Below the pieces are notes generated by a model. That model was not told the origin of the DNA. It did no database searches and saw only the letters and a list, made by a program, of their open reading frames with translations. The position numbers were made by a program, and so were the translations under genes. This document shows positions 41,270-50,900 of a stretch of DNA of 64,000 nucleotides, piece by piece (the stretch's first letter is position 1; the number at the start of each line of letters is the position of its first letter). Source of the DNA: Leyella stercorea (lineage in GTDB: Bacteria > Bacteroidota > Bacteroidia > Bacteroidales > Bacteroidaceae); assembly GCF_021531655.1 (NCBI RefSeq), contig NZ_JADYUF010000013.1, forward strand, positions 1 through 64,000. The letters run 5' to 3'.

Positions 41270-41927
41270 TTTGCTGCTACTGCTCGCCACTACGGCTACG
41301 GCACGCAAGAAGCCTACAGCCAAGAGCAAGACCGACACTACCGTCAAGGCCGACTCAATACCATTGCTGCGAGGCGTTGCCGTGTCTGCCGACATGATAG
41401 GCCTGGCAGAAACCATACTGGGCAGTCACGGACAGTATGAGGCACAACTGCGTGTCAACCTTAAGGACAAGTTCTTCCCCGTAGTGGAGGTGGGATACGG
41501 CACAGCCGATGCCGACGAAGTGACAACCGGGCTGAAATACAAAACCTCGGCACCCTATGCACGTGTGGGAATGGACTTCAACATAGCGCGCAACAAGCAC
41601 GACGACTACCGCATATACGTAGGAGCACGCTACGCCATGACCTACTATAAGTATGACGTGAATGCCGAAGGACTGAAGGATCCGGTATGGGGTGACAACG
41701 TGGAGTTCAGCGCCCAGGGCGTGAAGGCCAACTGCCACTGGATGGAAGCGGTGTTCGGCGTGGACGCCAAGATATGGGGACCGCTCCGACTGGGATGGTC
41801 GGCACGATGGCGCAGACGACTGGCTCACGACAACGGAGAGCTGGGCAACGCATGGTATGTGCCGGGATTTGGCAAGCAGGGGTCGTCGAAGCTGGCAGGC
41901 ACGTTCAACGTGACTGTCGAGTTCTAA
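41220..41927 (+). CDS. DUF6048 outer-membrane-like protein
   Basis: A 235-residue exported protein with a signal peptide to about residue 27 and beta strands typical of a small outer-membrane barrel (VGYGTADADEVTTGLKYKT, then YARVGMDFNI, ending NVTVEF). It matches DUF6048. Its start overlaps the DUF6452 gene by 50 bases, so translation is coupled. The two probably work together at the outer membrane (inference). Confidence 0.78.
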   Translation: MTQRRIYSYISRTAIISLLLLLATTATARKKPTAKSKTDTTVKADSIPLLRGVAVSADMIGLAETILGSHGQYEAQLRVNLKDKFFPVVEVGYGTADADEVTTGLKYKTSAPYARVGMDFNIARNKHDDYRIYVGARYAMTYYKYDVNAEGLKDPVWGDNVEFSAQGVKANCHWMEAVFGVDAKIWGPLRLGWSARWRRRLAHDNGELGNAWYVPGFGKQGSSKLAGTFNVTVEF

Positions 41928-41964
41928 ACGTTTGAGAATAAAAAGTACAAAAAAAGCATAGCTT

Positions 41965-42981
41965 ATGAGCAAGAAGAAAATAGGATGGCGGATTGTGTTT
42001 CTGCTGTTTCTCATCATTGCAACAATCAACATCGTACTGCAGCAACGCAACACACCCTATCAGCACGACGAAGGACAGGTGTTCGGCACATACTACCACA
42101 TCACCTATCAGAACGACACTTCGCTCAACGGAGACATCATGGCGGAACTGAAGAAGGTGGACGATGCGCTGTCGATGTTCAACAAGAACTCGATAATAGC
42201 ACGCATCAACCGTGGCGAAAACGCCGAGACCAACAATATGTTCAACCGCGTGTTCAAGCTGGCTGAAGAAATATCCGACAACACCGACGGAGCGTTCGAC
42301 ATAACCGTGGCTCCGCTTGTCAACGCGTGGGGATTCGGATTCAAGACGGGCGCCCCTCCCACCCGACACGCCATCGACTCGCTGCGCTCTGCAGTGGGAT
42401 ACAAGACAGTAATGCTGCGCGACAACCGCATATTCAAGCAGAACCCGAAGACCATGCTCGACTTCAGCGCCATTGCCAAAGGCTACGGCTGCGACGTCGT
42501 GGCTTACCTGCTGGAACGGCGCGGCATCGAAAACTACATGATTGAGATTGGCGGCGAAGTGGTGACACACGGCATCAGCGAGAAACGATTGCCATGGAAG
42601 ATTGGCGTAACCAAGCCCACAGACGACTCTACCGCCGTTGACCAAGAACTGCAGACGGTGCTGAACGTCAAGGATATGGCTATGGCAACAAGCGGCAACT
42701 ACCGCAACTTCTACTATCGTGGAGGCAAGAAATACGCCCACACCATCGACCCGTCGACGGGCTATCCAGTGCAGCACAACATACTCTCAGCCACCGTTCT
42801 TGCCAAACGATGCGCCGAAGCCGATGCCTACGCCACGGCATTCATGGTGATGGGACTCGACAAGGCTAAGAAAGTGCTCGACAAGCATCCCGAACTCATG
42901 GCATACCTTATATATAGCGACCATCAGGGACAGCTGCAGGTATGGTACTCGCCATCAATGAAGGGCAAGATTCTGAAATAG
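41965..42981 (+). CDS. apbE: FAD:protein FMN transferase
   Basis: A 338-residue ApbE-family enzyme with an N-terminal membrane anchor (about residues 10-27). Family features are DFSAIAKGYGCDVVA (about 170-184), EIGGEVVTHG and the DPSTGYP segment near 264 with its metal-binding Asp and downstream Asp-Ala-Tyr-Ala-Thr-Ala region. It attaches FMN to Thr of target proteins such as the Nqr or Rnf subunits. It lies 37 bases after DUF6048 and is followed by a Crp-type regulator. Confidence 0.92.
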   Translation: MSKKKIGWRIVFLLFLIIATINIVLQQRNTPYQHDEGQVFGTYYHITYQNDTSLNGDIMAELKKVDDALSMFNKNSIIARINRGENAETNNMFNRVFKLAEEISDNTDGAFDITVAPLVNAWGFGFKTGAPPTRHAIDSLRSAVGYKTVMLRDNRIFKQNPKTMLDFSAIAKGYGCDVVAYLLERRGIENYMIEIGGEVVTHGISEKRLPWKIGVTKPTDDSTAVDQELQTVLNVKDMAMATSGNYRNFYYRGGKKYAHTIDPSTGYPVQHNILSATVLAKRCAEADAYATAFMVMGLDKAKKVLDKHPELMAYLIYSDHQGQLQVWYSPSMKGKILK

Positions 42982-42996
42982 AAACAAGTATCGACA

Positions 42997-43656
42997 ATGA
43001 AGCTATACGACAGCCTGCAAAGTTCGCCCCTATTCCAAGGACTCACCAGCGACAATCTGCTGCAAATCATCGGACAGACCAAGTTCACATTCCGCAAGAT
43101 TGCCGCTGGCGACATTATAAAGAAAGAGGGCGAACAATGCAACCGCCTTGCGCTTGTCGTCAACGGACAAGCCAAGTCGATAGCATACGCCGACGACCAC
43201 GGCTACTCGATTGAGGAGAACGTGGCAGCGCCCTATACGCTGCAACCCGAATGTATGTTCGGACTGCAACTACATTACACACGCACCTTCATAGCCACTA
43301 CTACATGCGACATTGTGGAGATAGACAAGGACGACCTGATGCGCATATCCGACGAGTTCATCATATTCCGAATGAATCTCGTCAACTACATCTCGGCTCT
43401 GTCACAAAAGACCACACGCAAACTATGGCACCCCATACCAGCCGACGCACACGACCGGATAGTACACTTCATCAAGACACACTGCTCATCGCCCACCGGA
43501 CCCAAAACAATGCGAATCAAAATGACACGCCTTGCACAAGAAACCGGACTGGGCAGACGTGCCGTGTCGGAAATTCTCAACACAATGCAAGACGAAAACC
43601 TGCTAACATTCAGCCGAGGAATAATCGAAATAAATCATATCGAAGCACTAACATAA
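42997..43656 (+). CDS. Crp/Fnr family transcriptional regulator
   Basis: A 219-residue regulator with a cyclic-nucleotide-binding-like beta roll (about residues 10-130, KEGEQCNRLALVVNGQAK) and a C-terminal winged helix (about 160-219, RLAQETGLGRRAVSEILNTM). It has no cysteine cluster of the FNR type. It follows apbE by 15 bases, so it may sense redox or energy state and act on nearby genes (inference). Confidence 0.88.
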   Translation: MKLYDSLQSSPLFQGLTSDNLLQIIGQTKFTFRKIAAGDIIKKEGEQCNRLALVVNGQAKSIAYADDHGYSIEENVAAPYTLQPECMFGLQLHYTRTFIATTTCDIVEIDKDDLMRISDEFIIFRMNLVNYISALSQKTTRKLWHPIPADAHDRIVHFIKTHCSSPTGPKTMRIKMTRLAQETGLGRRAVSEILNTMQDENLLTFSRGIIEINHIEALT

Positions 43657-43683
43657 TATAAGTTAAAAACCCCTACTACAATA

Positions 43684-43715
43684 TTTGCATCTGTAATATT
43701 TTCCGTAAATTTGCA
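43684..43715 (+). promoter_or_regulatory. Promoter of M3 peptidase operon
   Basis: TTTG at 43684-43687, an 18-base spacer, then TAAATTTGCA at 43706-43715. Confidence 0.65.
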
Positions 43716-43750
43716 TATTGATATATCACACAGATTTTTTAGGATTTAGT

Positions 43751-45832
43751 ATGTTGGAAAATAACACAAATACTCCGGAGAGAAAGAATCCATTCTTTGA
43801 ACCTTACAACACCCCGCACGATACAGTTCCATTCAACCGCATCAAGACTTCTGACTACGAGGAAGCCTTCATGGAGGGTATCCGACGCGACGACGAGGCT
43901 ATCGAAAAACTCGTGAACGACCCCGAGCCTCCTACATTCGAGAACACCATAGTGCGCGTTGACAATGAGAACGGCGAGGGATATTACGACCTGCTATCAC
44001 GCGTGTCGACCGTATTCTCGTGCATGCTCAGCGCCGAGACATGCGACGAATTGGACCAACTGGCGCAAAAACTCAGCCCTATCCTGACCAAGCACGCCAA
44101 CGACGTGAAGCTCAACCGACGCCTGTTTGAGCGCATCAAATACGTATACGAACACCATCGCGAGCTTACCGCCGAGGAGCAGATGCTTCTCGACAACTGC
44201 TACGACGGATTCGTACGCAGCGGTGCACTGCTAGACGACGAGGGCAAGGAACGTCTGCGCAAGCTGACTGAAGAGGCAGGCATGCTGTCGCTGCAGTTCT
44301 CGCACAACCTGCTTAAGGAGAACAAGGCTTTCACACTCAACATTACTGACGAGCAACAGCTCGACGGTCTGCCTGAAACGGCCCGCGAGGCTGCCGCCCT
44401 TGCAGCCAAAGAGGCTGACAAGAAGGGATGGCTCTTCACACTCGACTATCCCAGCTTCTCGCCGTTCATGACCTACAGCACCCAGCGCGAACTGCGCAAG
44501 CAGCTGTATATGGCACGCAACACCGAGGGAACGCACGACAACAGCGAGAACAATCTTGAAATATGCAAGCGCCTCATCAATCTGCGCCGCGAGATAGCCC
44601 AGCTTCTGGGCTACGAGACATTTGCCGACTATGTGCTCGTTCATCGCATGGCGTCGAACGTGGGTAATGTATACAAACTGCTCGACGACCTTATTGAGGC
44701 CTACAAGCCTACTGCCATTGAGGAGGTGAAGGCAATAGAACGCGAGGCAAAGGATGCCGAGGGCGACGGCTTCGAACTCGAACCGTGGGACTTCGGATTC
44801 TACTCGCACAAGCTGCAGATGCGCGAGTTCAACCTCGATGCCGAGATGCTGCGCCCCTACTTCGAACTGTCGAAAGTGATTGATGGCGTGTTCGGACTCG
44901 CCACACGCCTATACGGCATCACATTCAAGGAGAACAAGGACATTCAGGTGTATCATCCCGACGTAAAGGCATACGAAGTGTTTGACAAGGACGGCTCGTA
45001 TCTGGCTGTGTTCTACGCCGACTTCCATCCGCGAAAGGGCAAGCAGGGCGGCGCATGGATGACTGAATTCCAGGGTCAGTGGATCGACCGCAAGGGCGTG
45101 AACGTACGTCCGCACGTAAGTGTGGTGATGAACCTGACCAAACCCACCGACGAAAAACCGGCTCTGCTGACGCTGGGCGAGGTGGAGACATTCCTGCACG
45201 AGTTCGGCCACTCGCTTCATGGCATGTTTGCCAACACCCGATTCGAGAGCCTCAGCGGTACCAATGTGTGGTGGGACTTCGTAGAACTGCCGTCTCAGTT
45301 TATGGAGAACTATGCTGTCGAAAAGGAGTTCCTGCGCACCTTCGCGTTCCACTATCAGACGGGCGAACCGATGCCCGACGAACTGATAGAACGCATCGTG
45401 AAGAGCCGCAACTTCATGGCAGCATACGCATGTATGCGACAGGTGAGCTTCGGATTGCTCGATATGGCTTACTATACAAAGAAGGATGAGTTCAAGGACG
45501 ACATCATACCGTTTGAGAAGCAGGCTTGGGCTAAGGCACAGGTGATGAAGCAGCTGCCCGACACATGCATGACAACACAGTTCTCGCACATCATGGCGGG
45601 CGGATATGCTGCCGGATACTACAGCTACAAATGGGCTGAAGTGCTCGACGCCGACGCATTCAGCGTGTTCAAGCACAACGGCATATTCGACCAAAAAACT
45701 GCACAGAGTTTCCGTGACAACATCCTCTCAAAGGGTGGAACCGAACATCCTATGACGCTATATAAGCGCTTCCGCGGACAAGAACCAACAATCGAAGCAT
45801 TACTCGAACGCAATGGAATCAAAAAACAATAA
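43751..45832 (+). CDS. M3 family metallopeptidase, peptidyl-dipeptidase type
   Basis: A 693-residue M3 zinc peptidase. The active site is LHEFGHSLHGMF (zinc ligands His483 and His487, catalytic Glu484), with the third ligand in the following ESLSGTNVWWDFVELPSQF region. There is no signal peptide, so it is probably cytoplasmic, like Dcp or oligopeptidase A, and trims oligopeptides. The start at 43751 (MLENNTNTPERKN) follows the promoter; a longer frame begins inside it. It overlaps the deaminase gene by 20 bases and heads a four-gene operon. Confidence 0.92.
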   Translation: MLENNTNTPERKNPFFEPYNTPHDTVPFNRIKTSDYEEAFMEGIRRDDEAIEKLVNDPEPPTFENTIVRVDNENGEGYYDLLSRVSTVFSCMLSAETCDELDQLAQKLSPILTKHANDVKLNRRLFERIKYVYEHHRELTAEEQMLLDNCYDGFVRSGALLDDEGKERLRKLTEEAGMLSLQFSHNLLKENKAFTLNITDEQQLDGLPETAREAAALAAKEADKKGWLFTLDYPSFSPFMTYSTQRELRKQLYMARNTEGTHDNSENNLEICKRLINLRREIAQLLGYETFADYVLVHRMASNVGNVYKLLDDLIEAYKPTAIEEVKAIEREAKDAEGDGFELEPWDFGFYSHKLQMREFNLDAEMLRPYFELSKVIDGVFGLATRLYGITFKENKDIQVYHPDVKAYEVFDKDGSYLAVFYADFHPRKGKQGGAWMTEFQGQWIDRKGVNVRPHVSVVMNLTKPTDEKPALLTLGEVETFLHEFGHSLHGMFANTRFESLSGTNVWWDFVELPSQFMENYAVEKEFLRTFAFHYQTGEPMPDELIERIVKSRNFMAAYACMRQVSFGLLDMAYYTKKDEFKDDIIPFEKQAWAKAQVMKQLPDTCMTTQFSHIMAGGYAAGYYSYKWAEVLDADAFSVFKHNGIFDQKTAQSFRDNILSKGGTEHPMTLYKRFRGQEPTIEALLERNGIKKQ

Positions 45833-46271
45833 AGACAAGCAACTCAGTCTCGACCTGCGCTACCTCCGTATGGCTCGTATATGGGCAGAAAACAGCTACT
45901 GCCAGCGACGCAAGGTGGGCGCGCTCGTCGTAAAGGAGAAAATGATAATAAGCGACGGCTACAACGGTACGCCAAGCGGATTTGAAAACGTATGCGAGGA
46001 CGAAATGAACGTCACCAAGCCTTACGTTCTGCACGCCGAAGCCAACGCTATCACAAAACTGGCACGCAGCTCGAACAATAGCGACGGAGCTACGCTCTAC
46101 GTCACCGCCTCTCCATGCATAGAATGCGCCAAACTGATAATCCAGGCTGGCATCAAACGCGTGATATATGGCGAACAATACCGTCTCACCGACGGTATCG
46201 ACCTGCTGAAGAGAGCCAATATAGAAGTTAAATATCTAAATCCGGACGATTATGAACATGAAAACGTCTAA
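45813..46271 (+). CDS. dCMP deaminase family protein
   Basis: A 152-residue zinc-dependent deaminase of the ComEB/dCMP deaminase family. The zinc ligands are in HAEANAI (about residues 74-80, with proton-shuttle Glu) and SPCIECAKLI (about 101-110). It probably makes dUMP from dCMP for thymidylate synthesis. It overlaps both neighbours, M3 peptidase and S41 protease, by 20 bases each, so the operon is tightly coupled. Confidence 0.9.
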   Translation: MESKNNKDKQLSLDLRYLRMARIWAENSYCQRRKVGALVVKEKMIISDGYNGTPSGFENVCEDEMNVTKPYVLHAEANAITKLARSSNNSDGATLYVTASPCIECAKLIIQAGIKRVIYGEQYRLTDGIDLLKRANIEVKYLNPDDYEHENV

Positions 46272-47892
46272 CCGGTTCATGCCGCTGATAATGGCAATGT
46301 GCGTTGTCATCGGCATACTGATTGGCACTTTCTACGCCAATCACTTCTCGGGCAACCGACTGAACATCATCAATTCTGGTTCGAACCGACTGACCAATCT
46401 GCTCCACCTCATCGAAGACCAATATGTAGACAAGGTGAACATCGACTCGCTCGTCGACCAAGCCATACCACAGATACTCTCCGACCTCGACCCGCACTCG
46501 GTGTACATAAGTGCAAAGGATGCGCAGGCTGTGGCAGACGACCTTAAGGGTTCGTTCTCGGGTGTGGGCATAGAGTTCACCATTCGCAAGGACACCATCC
46601 ATGTTCAGAACGTGGTGCAGAACGGACCTGCCAAGAAGGCAGGCATCCTGGCTGGCGACAAGATTGTAAGCGTAGACGGCAAAATGTTCGTTGGCAAGAT
46701 TGTTACGCAGGAAGAAGCCATGCGAAGACTGAAGGGTCCGAAGGATACAAAGGTGAAAATCGGCGTTGTACGCTACGGACAGAAAGGTGTAAAATACTTC
46801 ACCGTGACACGTGGTGACATACCACAGAAGAGCATCTCGGCAACATACATGATCGACGAGAACACTGGCTATATCAAGGTGAAGAGTTTCGGAGAGACCA
46901 CTTACCCAGAAATGCTCATCTCGCTTGCCCAACTGTCGCAGGAAGGATTCAGCAATCTCATCATCGACCTGCGCGACAACACAGGCGGATACATGAACTC
47001 GGCAGTACAAATGGCGAACGAGTTCTTGCCAAAGAACAAGCTGATAGTGTACATGCAGGGACGCAAGTCGCCACGTCAGGACTTCCGCTCTGACGGACAT
47101 GGCTCGTACCAGAAGATACCGCTCATTGTTCTTATCAACGAGGGTTCGGCATCAGCATCCGAAATATTTGCCGGAGCCATGCAGGACAACGACCGTGCCA
47201 CTATCATCGGACGCCGCTCGTTTGGCAAGGGACTCGTCCAGCAGCAGCTCGGATTCCCCGACGGCTCTATGATACGACTCACCATAGCACGCTACTACAC
47301 TCCTTCTGGACGCTGCATACAGAAGCCTTTCAGAGCTGGCGACAACAAGGACTATGAGGAAGACATCCTGGCACGCTACCAGCACGGAGAGTTCTTCTCA
47401 CAAGACAGCATCAAGCACCACGGCCCGGCTTATCACACAAGCATCGGACGCACGGTGTATGGCGGTGGTGGCATCACTCCCGACATATTCATTCCGGAGG
47501 ATACTCTGGGCATGACATCATACTATAAGGCGGCTGCCATGACAGGTCTGATTCTGCAATTCGCCTATACTTACACCGACAACAACCGTCTGAAGCTTAA
47601 CAACTTCCACGAAATGATGGACATGGTGAAGTATCTCAACACACAGAATCTCGTGGACAAGTTCGCTACGTATGCCGACAAGAACGGACTGAAGCGCCGC
47701 AATCTGATGATACGCAAGTCGCACAGCCTGCTCAACCGCTATCTCAACAAGCTCGTGATATACAACATGCTCGACGAACAGGCACTGACACAATATCTCA
47801 ACCTTGACGACCCGACCGTAACAAGGGCTCTTCAGGTGTTTAAGAACAAGACTGCGTTCCCCAAAAAGCCCATCAAGAAAAACAAGAAATGA
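46252..47892 (+). CDS. S41 family C-terminal processing peptidase
   Basis: A 546-residue envelope protease with an N-terminal signal/anchor (about residues 8-25). A PDZ domain (about 95-180, SGVGIEFTIRKDTIHVQN) is followed by the S41 catalytic core with INEGSASASEIFAGAM (nucleophilic Ser, about 298-313) and the Lys of RRSFGKGLVQQ (about 330). The C-terminal 150 residues are a helical extension. It trims periplasmic proteins from their C-terminal ends. It overlaps the 5-FCL gene by four bases. Confidence 0.92.
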   Translation: MNMKTSNRFMPLIMAMCVVIGILIGTFYANHFSGNRLNIINSGSNRLTNLLHLIEDQYVDKVNIDSLVDQAIPQILSDLDPHSVYISAKDAQAVADDLKGSFSGVGIEFTIRKDTIHVQNVVQNGPAKKAGILAGDKIVSVDGKMFVGKIVTQEEAMRRLKGPKDTKVKIGVVRYGQKGVKYFTVTRGDIPQKSISATYMIDENTGYIKVKSFGETTYPEMLISLAQLSQEGFSNLIIDLRDNTGGYMNSAVQMANEFLPKNKLIVYMQGRKSPRQDFRSDGHGSYQKIPLIVLINEGSASASEIFAGAMQDNDRATIIGRRSFGKGLVQQQLGFPDGSMIRLTIARYYTPSGRCIQKPFRAGDNKDYEEDILARYQHGEFFSQDSIKHHGPAYHTSIGRTVYGGGGITPDIFIPEDTLGMTSYYKAAAMTGLILQFAYTYTDNNRLKLNNFHEMMDMVKYLNTQNLVDKFATYADKNGLKRRNLMIRKSHSLLNRYLNKLVIYNMLDEQALTQYLNLDDPTVTRALQVFKNKTAFPKKPIKKNKK

Positions 47893-48431
47893 TAACCAAA
47901 CTACAACTCAGAAAAGAGATTAAAAACAGCAAACGACAATTCACCAGCCAGCAGCTGCGTGAATTGTCGTTTGCTGTTATCATACGTCTACTCTCCCACC
48001 CTCGTGTAAAATCCGCCAAAACCATAATGCTCTACCACTCACTGCCCGATGAAGTGGACACCCACACCATCGTCGACTCGCTACTGATGAGCGGCAAAAC
48101 CATTCTGCTGCCACGCGTTACAGGCGAGGGAACTATGGAACTGCACCGATACAATGGCCCGAACGACTTGCAGATTGGAGCCTACGGCATTATGGAACCA
48201 ACGGGAGAACTCTTCACCGACTATGCCAACATAGAACTGGCGATAGTGCCTGGCGTTGCTTTCGACCATGACGGCAACCGTATGGGACGTGGTAAAGGCT
48301 ACTACGACCGTTTTCTGCCGCTCATACCCGATACATATAAGATAGGTGTTTGCTTCCCGTTTCAAATGACAACGTCCATCCCAGCCGAGGAACACGACAT
48401 CAGGATGGACGAAATCATCACTTCACAATAA
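47889..48431 (+). CDS. 5-formyltetrahydrofolate cyclo-ligase
   Basis: A 180-residue enzyme of the MTHFS family that converts 5-formyl-THF to 5,10-methenyl-THF with ATP. The signature GRGKGYYDRFLPLIP lies at about residues 137-151, and VPGVAFDHDGNRMG precedes it. Last gene of the M3-deaminase-S41 operon and convergent with the GH20 gene 13 bases away. A folate step next to dCMP deaminase fits thymidylate metabolism. Confidence 0.92.
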   Translation: MITKLQLRKEIKNSKRQFTSQQLRELSFAVIIRLLSHPRVKSAKTIMLYHSLPDEVDTHTIVDSLLMSGKTILLPRVTGEGTMELHRYNGPNDLQIGAYGIMEPTGELFTDYANIELAIVPGVAFDHDGNRMGRGKGYYDRFLPLIPDTYKIGVCFPFQMTTSIPAEEHDIRMDEIITSQ

Positions 48432-48444
48432 TTATTTCAGACGA

Positions 48445-50469
48445 TTACTTCTGCGACACGCGCACATCAGTAATCTTGCTCTTGAACGCTCCAGCCTTGG
48501 CAAGGGGGAATACGAGTGTGCGCTGATAGTACATTCGGGTCTGCGGATTGTACATCACCGGCTGCCAAGCGTTCTTGTCGCCGTTCTGGAATGTAGTACG
48601 ATCAGATGCCTTCATAGCGTAGATGGTGAGCGGACCAAGTTCTTCCTTCAGCTTGCCGTCTACATAAAGGCATGTCTTGGTGTTGTCGCCGGTTATCGAG
48701 ATGCTCACCTTCTTGCCTTCGGGTATCTTGTAATTGAACTTGTTGAGATAGCCCTCGCGTGCAAATCCCAACTTACCTTCCTCTGGATCGGCAAGATAGA
48801 ATGTGGCATTCTTCGACTCAAACAGCACAGTTCCTTTCTCCTCGGCAGCGCCCTTGATATTGAAGTCGACACGATAGCCATAGCCCACTTCTGTCTCGCC
48901 AGTAGTCTGACCTGGCTGAAGCTTTGCTATGCTGAATGTCTTGCCCTTAGTCCATCGTGCAGCCACGTTGACACCAGGTGCCTCGCTGAGCTGGTGGCGA
49001 AGAGTGTTGAACTCGGCATAAGGCATTGACGTCTTGGCTCCACGCCAGAACTTCACAGCAAGAGTCTGCAATGCAGGATACAGACGGTCGTGAATGTCCT
49101 TCACGCTGATGCCATTGCCGGCATGGTCGTTCCATACGGCAAACATACCACCAAGAATAGCCGGGTCGTGCTCGTCAAACTTCTCGTTGCCTATCTGTGC
49201 CGGTGTCCATTTGTCGTAGAGATATTCGCAGTTGAGATAGTCGTAATAGTAACCAGCAGCCGGAACTATGTATGTAAGTCCGTCGGGGATGCTGATGAGC
49301 TTATAGCCCTGTCGCTTCATCTCCTTAGGGTCGGCATAGCCGTTGTACCAGCAGCTCATTATCACATTGTCCGACTTCACCTTAGTGTCGCCATTGGCAT
49401 GAGTAAGCGCTCCCCAAAGAGCAGCCTGCTTGCCGAACGACTCTACATATTTAATATAGCGGTCGGTGAAGTAGCGGAACTTCTCTACCACTTCCTTCTT
49501 CGCATTCGAGTATTCGTCGGTACCGATGTGCACCACCTTGCCACGGAATACGGGGTTCTTGCCCTCAAGATACTCCTTGAAGAGTCCGTCGACAAACTTA
49601 TATGTCTCGGGATTGAACAAATCGAGATGGTCCATGCCATACTCCTTTGAGCCGATTTCCGGTTTGTAGTGAGTGAAAGCCAATGTATGGGCAGGCACGT
49701 CAATCTCAGGAATGATGTCGACGCCATACTGCTCGGCAAGTTTCTGAAGGTCGATGAATTCTTTCTTAGTGTACGATCCGTCGCGTGCTGTCAGTCCGGG
49801 ATAAGTGTCACACTCCAATCGAAATGCAGCCTGAGTCTTGTCCCAATCATTGTCGAAGAACTGACGGAAACCGTTGTCGTTTAGATGAATCTGCAAGGTG
49901 TTCATCTTATAGTAAGCCATGGTCTTGACAAGCGAACGCAGATAGTCCATCGGGATGAACTTACGACCGCAGTCCATCATAAATCCACGCAAACCATACT
50001 CAGGCGAGTCTACAATATTGCCCTTTGGCAGTGAGCCGCCGTTGGATTTATTCTGCTCTGCCATCTGCAGCACAGTACGTGTGCCCCACTTCAGTCCTTT
50101 GACTGTAGCAGCGCTGACTGTAGTAACATCGCCGATATTGATGCGGTAGCCTTCCTGACCAAGTGCCTTGTCAGCCTTGAGCACAAGTACAATATCGCCC
50201 TTCGAAGGCTTGCCATTCTTCAATGTGAGCTGAGCCCCCATCAAACTGCCATAGTCGGCGGCAAACATCTGTCCTACTTCAGTGGCAGCCTTACCACCCT
50301 TTACGATATACTTGCCCGAAACGGTCATCTGACCCTCGGCACCGTGCCATTCCTTCAGTTCGGGAACTACAAAAGGTTTAGGATTCACTCCCGCCCATGC
50401 CAGAGCCGACGTCGCGCAGAGACATAATGTAAGCACCATGCTCTTGGCGCTGAAAAAGATTTTTCTCAT
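48445..50469 (-). CDS. GH20 beta-N-acetylhexosaminidase
   Basis: A 674-residue exported glycosidase. After a signal peptide (to about residue 27) come a GH20b-type N-terminal domain and the TIM barrel. The catalytic Asp-Glu pair is Asp318-Glu319 in HIGTDEYSN, where most relatives read HIGGDE. The C-terminal part (after about residue 520) is an extra beta-sandwich. It removes terminal GlcNAc or GalNAc from glycans in the periplasm or outside. The gene is alone, with its own promoter. Confidence 0.92.
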   Translation of the reverse strand: MRKIFFSAKSMVLTLCLCATSALAWAGVNPKPFVVPELKEWHGAEGQMTVSGKYIVKGGKAATEVGQMFAADYGSLMGAQLTLKNGKPSKGDIVLVLKADKALGQEGYRINIGDVTTVSAATVKGLKWGTRTVLQMAEQNKSNGGSLPKGNIVDSPEYGLRGFMMDCGRKFIPMDYLRSLVKTMAYYKMNTLQIHLNDNGFRQFFDNDWDKTQAAFRLECDTYPGLTARDGSYTKKEFIDLQKLAEQYGVDIIPEIDVPAHTLAFTHYKPEIGSKEYGMDHLDLFNPETYKFVDGLFKEYLEGKNPVFRGKVVHIGTDEYSNAKKEVVEKFRYFTDRYIKYVESFGKQAALWGALTHANGDTKVKSDNVIMSCWYNGYADPKEMKRQGYKLISIPDGLTYIVPAAGYYYDYLNCEYLYDKWTPAQIGNEKFDEHDPAILGGMFAVWNDHAGNGISVKDIHDRLYPALQTLAVKFWRGAKTSMPYAEFNTLRHQLSEAPGVNVAARWTKGKTFSIAKLQPGQTTGETEVGYGYRVDFNIKGAAEEKGTVLFESKNATFYLADPEEGKLGFAREGYLNKFNYKIPEGKKVSISITGDNTKTCLYVDGKLKEELGPLTIYAMKASDRTTFQNGDKNAWQPVMYNPQTRMYYQRTLVFPLAKAGAFKSKITDVRVSQK

Positions 50470-50538
50470 ATTATTGTTTTAGTTGACATTGTTTTAGTTA
50501 CTAACATTCTTATTTAGGTTGCGCATAGAATATGCACG

Positions 50539-50548
50539 TACAAAGTTA
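50539..50548 (-). promoter_or_regulatory. -7 element for GH20 gene
   Basis: TAACTTTGTA on the minus strand, 70 bases upstream of the start codon. Confidence 0.55.
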
Positions 50549-50651
50549 GCATATTTTTTCCAATCTATAACGGTTTTGCGGTAAAAAACCTTATTCAGCG
50601 GTAAAAGCAAATAATGCCGTAAGTAAAACGACTGTTTTACTCACTACTTTC

Positions 50652-50761
50652 AAAACGACTCCTTTTGCTGCTCAAAACGACTCCTTTTACAACCCAAAAG
50701 GACTCCTTTTGCATCCTAAAACGACTCCTTTTACAATCCAAAACGACTCCTTTTGAATACA
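50652..50761. repeat. Five-unit 22-base array C
   Basis: Units start at 50652, 50674, 50696, 50718 and 50740. Four cores read AAAACGACTCCTTTT and the middle one AAAAGGACTCCTTTT, each followed by 7 variable bases. A degenerate sixth copy with a longer tail begins at 50625. It lies about 70 bases upstream of the lon -7 element and about 100 bases upstream of the GH20 promoter on the other strand. Confidence 0.9.
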
Positions 50762-50831
50762 TGAACAATTCCATGGAGGTGTACACGTTGCAAAATTATA
50801 TAAAATAGAAGTCTATCTGAAAACTTTTGAG

Positions 50832-50841
50832 TAACTTTGCA
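50832..50841 (+). promoter_or_regulatory. -7 element for lon operon
   Basis: TAACTTTGCA, 59 bases before the ATG at 50901. No heat-shock type inverted repeat was seen nearby. Confidence 0.6.
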
Positions 50842-50900
50842 CAGATTTTGCTATACTCTATTAGCGTACACCATCTGTACGCCACACATTATTATATAAT

